NCBI RefSeq assembly: GCF_001039355.2
Contig: NW_019775815.1
Span: 8,023-33,045, forward strand
Direction: 5' to 3'
Source of the DNA: Lingula anatina
Taxonomy: Eukaryota > Brachiopoda > Lingulata > Lingulida > Lingulidae
Length of the DNA stretch: 25,023 nt
Within the stretch, counting starts at the first letter, position 1. Each line of letters starts with the position of its first letter. Under the pieces are notes generated by a model. It had not been told where the DNA came from. It worked only from the letters and a program-made list of their open reading frames with translations, and made no database searches. A program made the position numbers and the translations under genes. Positions 1-9,215 of this stretch are shown piece after piece.

Positions 1-20
1 CCCCCACCCCCCCCCCCCCC
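1..20. repeat. Poly-C tract at window edge
   Basis: Nineteen C residues interrupted by one A. It is low-complexity sequence with no coding content. Such tracts often mark a contig edge or a sequencing-difficult spot, but nothing here decides between that and a genuine tract. Confidence 0.9.
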
Positions 21-424
21 GACAAAAGAATGAAGTTTCTACGTACCTCCCCATGTAACTTTTTGGTTCAGGTGATAGGAAATTATATCAATATATGGAA
101 CACAGATGTGTATATTGGAAGTAAAATACAAATCTTTTTTGGAAGAAATACGTTTCCACGATGAGATAAGCGAACTAGAATATTAGGACTTACTATAAAA
201 TAATGCTGTGTTCTAAAACTACCTACATGTAGATTGGCAAAGAAAAGTATTGTACATAACTCTCCAGCAAATGCGTAATGAAGTGTTTATTATATGTACC
301 GAAAAGTTACTGTTGTATAACTACCAAAATATCATTATTTGATAAATAATGCCAAAGGGTCGATAACGACCGCACCTGGTAGAAATATGTTGTAAAATAT
401 ACCGGTATAATTATGGTTAGTATT
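21..424. other. AT-rich non-coding stretch
   Basis: No open frame of note, no splice-bounded exon and no clear repeat boundary were seen. The sequence resembles the AT-rich background of the whole window. Confidence 0.5.
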
Positions 425-850
425 TTATCTCTGGAAAGCAAACATTTTATTGGTACTCTTTTTAAACATCATACAGTCCAAAATGCAGTTACAATTTTTT
501 TTGGGGGGGTGGCATGTTTTATCTTAATGTCGCAACATGACTGTTCTTCAATAAGCACGCGTGCACACCTGAAAACACACATTTCGAATTAAATGAGGTC
601 AAAATGTTATATAGGCCCTACGTGATCTACTTAACACTGTAGAACGAAAAACAAATTATAGATAACCACAACAGCATTAAAAGGAAATCAACCACATCTC
701 AGAAAAACATCACGCAAGACAAGATTTGACATGCATTGCATTGGTTGGTCCTTTGACTGCTTTATCATTATGGGATAGATCTTTGGGTCTCAATATAAAT
801 GCATGGTGTTTTCGAATTAGAACCACTTGAAGGGAAGCATTCAAAGGATA
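425..850 (+). repeat. Diverged copy of dispersed repeat (family R1)
   Basis: This block aligns by eye with about 19500-19935, 21960-22400 and 24069-24450. Shared landmarks, in order, are TTATTGGTACTC, an ACACGCGTGCACAC-like run, ACACATTTCGAATT, TATATAGG, CTACGTGATC, AAAGGAAAT then CCACATC, GCATTGCATTGGTTGGTC and ATAGATCTTTGG. The order is kept with many substitutions and small indels, so this is an old dispersed copy. No protein or terminal repeat is recognisable. Boundaries are approximate, and the orientation is set arbitrarily to match the copies at 19.5 and 24.1 kb. Confidence 0.75.
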
Positions 851-1794
851 ACAAATGGACCAAGGTTAAATTTGCAGCTGAATGGTCGGTGATCCCTCTC
901 CAAGACGGGAAAGAGCTCTGGCTCAAACACAGGAAAGAAGTCTGAACGTTAACTGTAGGCCTTTCTAAAACGGTCAATATTTAGAATTATGAAACCAAGA
1001 TACAGGTCATACTTGTAAAATGAAAATGTTTTTCAATCAGCTAAACTCACTTGAAAGAATAACAAATGATTCCCCGTTTATTTACCTAGCTACATGTACC
1101 CATTTCCCAGTCGAATAATTGATACAGCCTAAAAAGAAATAAAATTCTAGTGGTGCAGTTTTTTTTCAATTATTTTTTTCTTATGTATATTCTGTTTAGA
1201 TCATCACAGTTCAGACGACAAGCCTGAAATGTTATGTAAAATGTTTAATCAGTTTACCTTTTTCTGAGTAACAAATTCATAGATTAGAATAAAGAAAGTA
1301 AAATAGAATAAAGATAAATAAGCTGCATAACCAGGGAAAACATTACACGCACTTGATCTGAAATCTTATTATTTATACATGCAATGTTTTATTGATAACC
1401 GCCGTTAATCTAATATATACTCAGAATATGCTTGATCTATTAGCATATATTGATGCCATGTACGCCAAATCAAAATCCCATGGCATGGCCACCTCACTCT
1501 ACAAATTCGTGGTCGTAAAAACACTTGAAAATCAGTTAGACTCCTGGCAAATTTAGGTAAAAAACCTTTATTTTTAACATTTATAATTGAATCGACTGAT
1601 TATTAGATTTATTTGTAACTTGGTACTTTAAATCGTTTATTTCGATGTTTAACTACAGACTTGACATTTAATATGGGATATTTATCTCTCGATCGTTTTT
1701 CGTCAGTTTGTTTTCCTATTTTGCTGACTGATTAATGACGATAAGGATTAAACTTGTGTTTTAATAATGTTTAATTATCTCCTTGATGTCATTG
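851..1794. other. AT-rich intergenic DNA, nothing recognised
   Basis: Short T and A runs and scattered TATA-like words only. I saw no open frame with coding character, no inverted repeat with long arms and no similarity to other parts of the window. Confidence 0.5.
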
Positions 1795-1810
1795 TCATCA
1801 TCATCATCAT
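1795..1810 (-). repeat. (GAT)n 3' tail of the LINE
   Basis: Five ATC units on the plus strand sit directly after the last recognisable LINE codons, read on the minus strand. Short tandem 3' tails in place of poly-A are common in several LINE clades. Confidence 0.7.
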
Positions 1811-1829
1811 TCCTCTTCGTCCCGTGAGG

Positions 1830-2468
1830 GACATAAGGCCACAGTCACTAGTTTCCACTTGGCCCTATCTCTGGTTATGTGCTGGGCCTGTCCCAATGTG
1901 AGGTCCCACTATCTCAGCCCTGCTATTACTGTTCGGCGCCAGGTGGTCTTGGGCCTTCCTCTCTTTCTTTTTCCAGGTGGTGTCCATCTCAGAGCTACCT
2001 TTGGTACTCGGTTTTCATCCATTCTAAGTACAGGCCGAGCCACTGAAATCGCCGACGCTTGATCTGCCCCACAATACTCTGACTCCCTGTCAGTATGAAC
2101 AGATCATGGTTGGAGATCTTGTTCGGCCAGAATATGCGGCAAATCCTGCGGAGACACCTGTTATGGAAGGACTCCATTCTGCTCATGTCAGACTTTGTAA
2201 CTCTCCAGCATTCAGACCCATAGAGCAGAACAGACTTCACACTGCTGTTGTGAAGATGGACTTTGGTGTGTAAGCTGTACTGCTCTGACTTCCAGATTGT
2301 GTGCAGTCTGGCGAATGAACTCTGGGCCTTGCCAAGTCTTGCCCTGATGTCCTTCTGAGCCCCGTTGTTTTTGCTGATTTGACTGCCCGGATATGTGAAG
2401 TCGTCAACAGACTCAAGTGGTTTCCCACTGACGGTGATAGGTGCTGTCGTACTGTTGTTGATACACAT
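1830..2468 (-). pseudogene. LINE ORF2 C-terminal region, frameshifted
   Basis: Downstream of the insertion the minus strand resumes with MCINNSTTAP and SVDDFTYPGSQISK, then SVLLYGSECWRVTKSDM, FHNRCLRRICRIFW and IKRRRFQWLGLY. These are the usual post-RT blocks of this LINE group. The frame closes at 1995, but a basic segment (KRGRPKTTWRR-like) continues in another frame, followed by a codon run consistent with ALCPSRDEE just before the GAT tail. A frameshift near 2000 and an in-frame stop near 1930 make this non-functional. Confidence 0.85.
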
Positions 2469-2606
2469 AGGGAGGCGAGATTGTACACAGCGTGTTTTGA
2501 CCAGTTGTATACTTGTTATATGTATGTACATATTTGTAAAGTCTAACGAACATATTCATATGGAGTTTAGACTTAAAATAAATAAATATATTATTATTAT
2601 TATTAT
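2469..2606 (+). mobile_element. 138-bp retroposon-like insertion inside the LINE
   Basis: The LINE reading is continuous if these bases are left out: the minus-strand codons on the two sides join directly into a sensible KTQV-MCINN-like stretch. The inserted piece is AT-rich, reads towards the plus strand and ends in an AAATAAATAAATA segment plus about five TTA units. It therefore looks like the 3' end of a second, severely 5'-truncated retroposon with a trinucleotide tail. No target-site duplication longer than two bases is visible. The parent element is not recognised. Confidence 0.7.
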
Positions 2607-2639
2607 AACCTGGGTTTTGGTGGTGCTGATGACAAGTCC

Positions 2640-3483
2640 CGCTTGTGCTGTAAAAACTACTCAGACGGTCGGTCTTCTCCTGGAGATGGCTGTGTTTGGA
2701 GGACAGGAGGGCAAGGTCAGCGGCAAAGTCAAGGTCTTCTAGCTGGGATAGGAGAGTCCACTGGATGCCTCTGGGTTTGTTGGATGTTGTCTTCCTCATG
2801 ACCCAGTCGATGGTCACAAGGAAGAGGACTGGGGACAAGATACAGCCTTGACGTACACCTGAATCCACTGGGAACGACTCCATCAGGGTATTGTCCAGGA
2901 TAACACTGCATTGGAAGTGGCTGTAGAACATGCTGATTATAGTGATAATCTTAGGTTGTACACCATATGACAGCAGTATTTTCCACAATGTTTCCCGGTG
3001 CACACTGTCAAAGGCTTTCTTGAAGTTGACAAAGTTGATGTATAGAGGCGTGTTCCACTCCAGACACTGCTCGATGATGTTGCGCAGGGCGAAGTTCTGG
3101 TCAATGCATCCGCTGCCCTTCTGGAATCCTGCGTGCTCCTGTCTAAGTCTGGAGTCAATGGCTTGGTCAATTCGCTTCAGCAGAACTCGACAGAAGATCT
3201 TGCTTGGTATTGACAGGAGAGTGGTCCCGCGCCAGTTGTCACACTCATGGAGGTTGCCTTTCTTGGGGAGCTTTACAATGAGACCCTTTGCCCAATCGTC
3301 TGGTATCGTGTCCTTCTCCCAGATAGTACTGAAGAGGTCAGTCAGTAAGTTTGTGGCCATGTCAACATCAGCTTTCAGCATTTCTGCATGGATGTTGTCA
3401 ATGCCAGATGCTTTGCCGTGCTTCATAGCAATGATAGCACTCCTGACTTCCACTCTGGTGGGCGGATCTGTATTGATGTTCAA
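2640..3483 (-). pseudogene. LINE reverse transcriptase, catalytically dead
   Basis: About 280 codons of RT are readable. Numbering from the Met at 3483: KASGIDNIHAEML near residues 24-36, QEHAGFQKGSGCIDQ near 115-129, motif A as FVNFKKAFDSV near 151-161, GVRQGCILSP (motif B) near 209-218, and motif C as LDFAADLALL near 251-260. In non-LTR RTs motif A carries an Asp where this copy has Asn153, and motif C is normally F/Y-A-D-D where this copy has FAAD. Two catalytic metal-binding Asp residues are therefore replaced. The frame shifts again near 2640-2670, just before the insertion at 2606. Domain identity is clear, and the enzyme cannot be active as read. Confidence 0.92.
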
Positions 3484-3497
3484 GATACCATCATCAG

Positions 3498-3686
3498 GTG
3501 GTTACGGACCTCCTTGAAGTGCTGAACCCATCGTGCTGCTTGCTCATGCTCTGTGGCCAGGGTGTTGCCGTTCTTGTCTTTCACCGGAGCAGAATGGTTG
3601 TTGCGGCCTCCACTAAGCTGTTTGGTGATCTTGTAGACAGTACACTCCTGACTCGATGGCTGCTGAAATCCCATTTCAGACAGCAA
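3498..3686 (-). pseudogene. LINE ORF2 fragment just upstream of the RT domain
   Basis: The minus-strand frame carries KITKQLSGGRNNHSAPVKDK and ends with ARWVQHFKEV, the segment that normally leads into the LINE RT. It runs out of frame near 3490-3500, and the RT continues in another frame from about 3483, so one small indel separates them. Nothing recognisable as endonuclease lies beyond 3690. Confidence 0.85.
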
Positions 3687-3690
3687 TCAA

Positions 3691-4866
3691 ACTACACTCG
3701 TACGGTGTTCAAGTGTATTCTAAATATGCTGACTTCAATCTGACACCATTATCGATATTCCAAGCTTTCCAACTACACTCGAGCTGCATTTAAGAGGTAA
3801 TACAGCCGAAGTGTGCTCCAATCATTCAAGGTGGTTTCAAGCGCATTCTGAATATTCCAACGACATTCTTACAAGAATTTAGGTCAATTTGACATTTCTC
3901 CCCGAATGTAGTACGAATTTTAAAAATCCTTTACCCCGGCTGGTTCTGCTTGATTCCTGCCGTTTCCGAATAAGTGTGACGCCCCACAAAGGACCCAAAT
4001 GTCAGTGTCTAGCCACAGCATTGGTCGCTGTTACCCCGGTCCTCATCTTGCTGCTACCATGGCTCTCAAGCGTCAAGGCATTCCTTTGGATAGATTTGTA
4101 GAGTTTAATCTGGAATAACATACCAGACATCTTTCAAAACGTGTCCAATTTGGTTCAGTTTTATTGTAGGACATGTTGGCCGTTGATTCGGCGATTAATG
4201 ACTATTCACATATTGCCAATGTGCTTTAAATATGGCGATTTTGATGACCAAAGTAGCTGCTTATTCCCTTGGTTCAGGAAGTTAACTACTATTAAAATTA
4301 CTCTGTGTGAACTGGCAATCTCATCGTGCATCATAAAAGTGTTCCTATTATAGTCAAGTGGTTTCCAGATTATTCCATTATTTGATCTCGTTTAGGTTCT
4401 TATCGATGACTACCAATGGTGTTTGGCACCAATGTGGTATCCACGCCAAATACTGTTTAGTCGTAGGCCTATTTTGGATGTCTGTGAACTCTGTTTTGAC
4501 TATAATTGAGCGGTATATGTGAAATCTGACCTCAATAAAGATAGCGACGGGGTTTTAGTGTTCTACCAAGAAACAGTTATGGTCTCCAATTAATTAGAGA
4601 AACAGAAGACGACGTTTTGGTGTTAAAACAGTGGTTTCCGAAGAGGTCGTCTGCTCAAACCAGTCTGGTGTTCGAAAAGGTCCTTGTAAACGCGTTGTAG
4701 TGGCAATTTTTCCCTCATACTGAACGGTATGGATGGTTTGTGTTTAGTTGCGGCAGCACATCTGAAAGGACAGTGAGTCCTGTAACCTGGTAGTAAGGTT
4801 TCGATACATTGGGTGTGATCTGTCTAGGTACAAAGGACTGGGAATAACTCTATAAAACTGTGCAGA
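3691..4866. other. Non-coding stretch between LINE and inverted-repeat block
   Basis: No convincing exon. Around 3700-3860 similar phrases recur: TTCAAGTGTATTCTAAATAT and TCAAGCGCATTCTGAATATT, and CAACTACACTCGAGCTGCAT. This suggests a degraded repeat that I do not recognise. The open frames at 3889-4101 and 4141-4353 have no recognisable composition or motif. Confidence 0.45.
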
Positions 4867-4970
4867 CCGGTGTGAACGGAATGGTAGTCCTAGTAACGCT
4901 AGTCTGACCAGACACTTAGTCTTAGATATGCAAGTCCTACAGGGTAGGTCTAGCGTTTCTAGGAATGGAT

Positions 4971-5073
4971 GTCAAATACAATCCGAGCTTTCGGTCCCTG
5001 GGCCTTCTTTAGGGATTGTCATAGATAATCCCCGAAGAAAGCCAAGGGGCCGAAAGCTCGGATTATATTTAAC
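4971..5073. repeat. Long hairpin, 47-bp arms, 9-nt loop
   Basis: The arms 4971-5017 and 5027-5073 are inverted copies matching at 40 of 47 positions without gaps. Six of the seven differences are transitions. The loop is GTCATAGAT. Each arm, read from the loop outward, contains a GAAGA or AAAGA word, a GC-rich mini-stem, then CCGAAAGCTCGGATT. The word order loosely resembles a hammerhead-like core, but no full ribozyme can be drawn. A structural element of a retroelement end or a MITE is the likeliest reading. Confidence 0.8.
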
Positions 5074-5233
5074 AACTATAATGTAGATCTTTCAAGGTGC
5101 AGAAATATATATACTCCTATTTTCATCAAGATCTATACGGTGAATCAACATGAATCCTGATAGGAATGAATGTAAACGGAATGCAGGTCCGCCAGAAAAA
5201 GATGTCATATCCATATTTATGACAGGAATACAG

Positions 5234-5917
5234 GGGTCGGTTTCACAAAGCAGTAGTTAGTTAGCGATCGGTAGTTAGCCTCTCGCTAGTTATGAGTGCC
5301 GTTTCACGAAGCAATCGCTAGTTCTCTCGCTCGTTATTTTCTCGTTGTTACCATGGATATTTAACGACTGGTCAGACCAGTCGCTAACTCTAGAGTTTCA
5401 TCGTACGCATGCGTAATGAGTGAAATAAGGTTGCTTAGTTACCGTTGTCTGTCGTTTGTCTTTGTATCCAATATGGCGGCTACCTTTCTTGCTATCCGTA
5501 CTGCCAGACGGCAACGTAGACTACGACGTTTTCATGAAAGGCAAAATCTATTATAATAAACATACGATGATGCAATTTACGAGAGGTTGCGCCTAGCTGT
5601 GACAAAAAGAGCGGCAAAGGGTGGTGGAGATCCTTTACGACGACCTCAAAGCAGACGTTCTTATGCATTTCCAGCCACCAAAAATTGGAGAGTTAGTGCT
5701 TTCGTGACACTTTTACGCAAGAGTTCCACTTCCGGCAGACGGTTTCGAGACTACGGTGAGTAACGAGAGAACTAGCGACCGAACTTTACGACTGAACTTA
5801 GCGATAAGTTAAATACTGCTTCGTGAAACACCCCTCGAAAATTGCTAAGTTTGCTCGCTATCGAGGTAGTACAGTAGTTAGTTGTTCTAACTAACTACTG
5901 CTTTGTGAAACCGGCCC
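5234..5917 (+). mobile_element. PIF/Harbinger-like element with 31-bp TIRs
   Basis: The left terminus at 5234-5264 and the inverted right terminus at 5887-5917 match at 30 of 31 positions. They start GGG(T/C)CGGTTTCACAAAG and continue with CAGTAGTTAGTTAG. A CAG triplet flanks both sides (5231-5233 and 5918-5920), fitting a 3-bp target duplication as made by PIF/Harbinger transposases. A second inverted pair, GTTTCACGAAGCA, lies inside at 5301-5313 and 5817-5829 with a perfect 13/13 match. The ends therefore look duplicated, or a related element was nested. At 684 bp it is a deletion derivative and needs a transposase supplied elsewhere. Superfamily assignment rests on TIR style, duplication size and the internal coding remnant. 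Confidence 0.82.
5473..5763 (+). pseudogene. Harbinger-like transposase N-terminal remnant
   Basis: Inside the element a frame opens MAATFLAIRTARRQRRLRRF, continues HERQNLL, meets two adjacent stops at 5554-5559, then resumes in the same frame with TYDDAIYERLRL and a basic stretch to a stop at 5761. Harbinger nucleases commonly begin with an Arg-rich segment followed by an F.ER.NPL...DD.E(I/L)Y.R(Y/F)R signature, which this resembles from memory. The DDE catalytic core is absent, so only the start of the gene was kept when the element was internally deleted. The frame is non-functional because of its stops. Confidence 0.6.
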
Positions 5918-6015
5918 CAGGTCCCATGAGGACTACTAATCCTAAAGAACGGTGATCCGTAGGACCACCGTTACAAGGGAACGAGGTCCGTAGGACCTGC
6001 ATTCCGTCACACCGG

Positions 6016-6529
6016 CCCGTTTGACACAATAATTTGTTTGGCAATGTTTGTCTTTCTCGCGCCACATGCTGATTTTGTAAAACACTGCTTAGCTAATTTT
6101 ACCCACTTCAAAACCGACCACTCACGTGCAAAATTTAAAATTATTCTATGCAGTGGTTGCCGACATATGGATACTTCTTTGACAGCCCAAATGAGCATTA
6201 CCCAATTAAATTACTGCATATTACAAAATGCAGCAGTGCAACAGACATGGTAGTAAGTTTATTCACAGCGACACACCTGACTACACACTTCTCCATTCAC
6301 ATATCTGGTAATAGATTGGGAAAAAAAGAAGAATGCATTTTAACCTAAACATACTTTTGGAACCGAAATATTTCACATAAAATATTAAGTCTGTAGTATT
6401 TTTAGCTCATGTAAATAAAATGTTAACAATTTACTTATATTTCTTCATTATTGCATGTATCTTCTGAAGTCTACTTTTAAGTGTTAACTTTTAAGCGTTA
6501 AAACGATTTTATTACGGATTTAAGACTAG
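6016..6529. other. Non-coding stretch, no feature recognised
   Basis: Overlapping short open frames exist on both strands at 6007-6348, but none shows a known motif, splice context or codon character. The rest is AT-rich. Confidence 0.4.
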
Positions 6530-6557
6530 TAATAATAATAATAATAATAATAATAAT
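6530..6557. repeat. (TAA)n microsatellite
   Basis: About nine uninterrupted TAA units. The tract abuts the dispersed repeat at 6567, where it could be the 3' tail of a minus-strand retroposon. Confidence 0.9.
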
Positions 6558-6566
6558 TATCATGAT

Positions 6567-7075
6567 TAGCACGGTTATAGTGAGGAATAACGACAACGAT
6601 CTGGAGCTTTCGAAAGTTTATTCACCAACTCACGTTTCATTCAATGTCACAGGTATTTAAACTATATTTCTGCCCACTGATCATGCATTTTCTTATTTTC
6701 TTTGCATTATCTTTGCGTGATTACAAAACATTTTCCATTTTCCATTTTCCATATAATCCCTAAGAGGCTTGTTTTCAATTAAAGATATCTAAAATATTAT
6801 TGGAATTACTCATGCTTGGACATTATCTTAAAATTAGTTATCATGTGATAAACAGATGATCAAAATTAAAATATATTATGAATTTAACCAATCACATAAA
6901 CTAGAACATAGACTTTGACCTTTTCTTACCTTAAAAACATGTTCTACACTTGTTGACTCTTGATGAAACTTAACTTACACTCAGTAACTCCCTATCTCTT
7001 TACTCGTTTGATTCCGTTTTAATCGTTATCTGTTATTACTGAAAGTATGAGACATTCGCTTTACAACATACCTGT
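6567..7075 (-). repeat. Dispersed repeat (family R2), copy 1
   Basis: The block aligns almost end to end with 22738-23220. Shared landmarks are GAATAACGACAACGATCT, GAGCTTTC.AAAGTTTATTCA, TATTTAAACT, ATCATGCATTTTC, CTTGTTTTCAATTAAAGATA, ACTCATGCTTGGAC, TATCATGTGATAAACAG, ACTTGTTGACTCTTGATGAA and TACTCGTTTGATTCCGTTTT. Identity is roughly 80-85% by eye. Read on the minus strand it ends in GAATAAACTTTCGAAAGCTC and the (TTA)n tract, which fits a retroposon 3' end. No coding content is visible. Confidence 0.8.
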
Positions 7076-9215
7076 ACACCCCTTCTTCAAAGGGAGTCGT
7101 CCTCGAATTCTTAAACTTTACAACAATCGCTACTTTTTTAATTTTTTTAAAGCAAAGCAAATACCTAATAACATAAAATACGTAAAATTAAAAAAATAAA
7201 AATATATAAAATAAAATTATATTGATAAATAAGTCGCAAAATGTGAGAATCTTCCTTAATGCATATTATTAGGTTCATGTTATCATCAATACAAAAGTTA
7301 AATACATTGTCCATATAACAAAAATCATCTAGCCAAATATCGATAAATAAAAATATGATCATGGTTAACACACAATAAAATAATTATCATTATGTATCAT
7401 AGTATATAGTTATTAAAATAATAATGATATTTGTCAGGACTTAAGTGTCAGGTTAATTCCACGCATCTCGCACACTCTCAATAATAATAATAATGATGCA
7501 GAGATATGTGTCTGAAATCACTGAAGTAACAATAAGGAAGAATGAATCATAAAGTTATTAAAATGTGATAGCACATACACACCTCTTACACTAAAAGTTC
7601 GCTCGCAAAGATATGTGAAAAATATGTACTCTGTTACTACACACGTAGCTAGTTAAGTCAAATTCATCTTGGATTAAAATTAATCTGCATTGTGATAAAA
7701 TGGTTCAAACTAAATGTAGGAAAGTGCGCAAGCATGTTTCATGTGCAAAATGCACAATATGCGCTCTTGGATAACTCCTGGGCTTAAAAGCTGTAGAAAG
7801 TGAAAATATGATATCTCGTTGCAAAATAACGTTTGTTTACTATGATGTTTATACTTGTCAAGCCATGTCAATGTTTTGACGGATGTAGTATGTAGAAACA
7901 AAAACTAAAGTAAAATTGTCAAAGTGAGAATAGTTATTACTTCACTTTGTAATATGAATGAATATGTGTTTCTAAGTTCCTTCGGCTTATTAATTGATTT
8001 TGTTGCGAAATATGATAATCACTACGGTATAGTAAGCACTATATTGTTTATACATATACTTCCTTTATTAAAGCCACTACTAATGCCAATTGCCTGGCTT
8101 TGATACACAGACCAAATTTCATCATGACCAATAAGCTCAAATAATAAATTTAAACTAGTATTTGAGATTAATCATCTGTAGAGAATATTTCGTTTGCTAA
8201 AATCTGCAATACAAATATGAATTTGCTCTTGTCTCTCTCTGCTGTTTGAGTCACTTTCATAAGCTCATATAATCACTAACATTATCGGCAAGAACATGAA
8301 AAAAATCCTTGAAATGAGCTAAAGAACAGTTTATTCCGTACTTTATTAAATAAATCTTTGCGTTTCATGTAGAAAATATGCATGATGAATAGAAATACTC
8401 CCAAATTAATGGAATAATGTTGTGCTATCTTAGTGTTGTTTTCACAACTTACCACTTGGATGGGAAATAAATAATCCATCTTAGTTCAAACTGCAATAGC
8501 AAAGAATTTGAATGACACATTAATGAAAGCAATTTAAAGAGGTCGTTGTTCTAGGGTATTCCTGGGTAGGGTCAGCTATGTAAACTTAAAGTCATTCACT
8601 TTTCAAAACATCTCGTCTGTATTTTTCAGTTTAATATACAATCCATTATGGCGTGGCGTTAACCTTGTGGTGACATGTTTAACATCGTTTGGGAGTAACA
8701 TTTCCTGAACTGAATAAGATCAATGTCCTTTGTTAAACAGTACTTCAGAACAAAATGGTTTACACTCAACAGCACTGAGCGTGCTGTTGCTGCCATAAAA
8801 GTACAGTGAGAATTCATAGAATCATCATTTCAGAAGGCCAATGCTCTTGGTTTTTTTTTCAGTGTATACTGCTTTAAACTTAGCCTGTTTTAGAAAAAAG
8901 GAAATCAGATAAATAGAATAGATAGGCAGACAGAAAATCGGTTTGCATTTAGGGTTCAGTTAAGCTGTATCACTGTGTTGTCCAAATTATACATTTGACC
9001 TCTGAGTACTTTTTACAATGTGTGTGTAATATCTTTTTATTTACCAGTGTATCGATTATCGAACTCGTCTCGAAGATATTGGGCATTGTGTTTCTTTTTT
9101 AATTTCTACGTTTTCTTCGTCATCCTTATTACGTCTTATTGATATTATAATCTATTTTTAATGCATCTGAAATATTTTCTTCAGGTTCCCAGGAAGAGTT
9201 CTTATAACCCTTCCA
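7076..9215. other. AT-rich DNA without a recognised gene
   Basis: The stretch at 7130-7430 is almost pure A/T with many AATA words. There is a short TAA run near 7482-7495. Several open frames of about 65 codons are AT-composition products with no motifs. A 23-base palindrome at 8767-8789 is listed separately. I see no TIRs, RT or integrase signatures here. Confidence 0.5.
8767..8789. repeat. Short perfect inverted repeat
   Basis: CAACAGCAC, five spacer bases, GTGCTGTTG: a perfect 9-bp stem. It is isolated from any gene, and no role can be assigned. Confidence 0.6.

Larger units (their letters stand above)
1795..3690 (-). mobile_element. 5'-truncated non-LTR retrotransposon (LINE), degraded
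   Basis: Read on the minus strand, the block encodes in order a pre-RT segment, a reverse transcriptase, a C-terminal region with the LLYGSE.W and RRRF.WLG signatures seen after the RT of many LINEs, a basic segment, and a terminal run of GAT triplets (ATC repeats at 1795-1810 on the plus strand). This order is diagnostic of a LINE ORF2. I lean to an RTE/CR1-like clade, but the clade is not certain. The left end carries the 3' tail. The other end stops near 3690 with no endonuclease domain, so the copy is 5'-truncated, as is common after target-primed reverse transcription. At least three frameshifts, in-frame stops and a 138-bp insertion show that it is dead. Confidence 0.9.
4867..6015. mobile_element. 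Composite element bounded by imperfect inverted repeats
   Basis: The left end at 4867-4891 begins CCGGTGTGAACGGAATG. The reverse complement of 5992-6015 begins CCGGTGTGACGGAATGCAGG. Related subterminal words recur inside: AACGGAATGCAGGTCC near 5175, and GATCCGTAGGACC then GGTCCGTAGGACC near 5953-5997. Such clustering is typical of non-autonomous DNA transposons. The block also holds the hairpin at 4971-5073 and the Harbinger-like element at 5234-5917, so it appears to be a host element with a nested insertion. Because CCGG is its own reverse complement, a target duplication cannot be told from the end of the repeat. No superfamily is assigned. Confidence 0.55.

Noticed and set aside
1859-2062. 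67-codon plus-strand open frame
   Set aside because: Antisense reading of the LINE C-terminal segment.
2930-3517. 195-codon open frame on the plus strand
   Set aside because: It is the antisense of the LINE RT and has no domain of its own.
6007-6348. Overlapping open frames of 60-70 codons on both strands
   Set aside because: No motif, no splice sites in phase, no conservation evidence; left as non-coding.
7165-7371. Ile/Phe-rich open frame resembling a membrane protein
   Set aside because: It lies in almost pure A/T DNA, where hydrophobic codons arise by composition alone.
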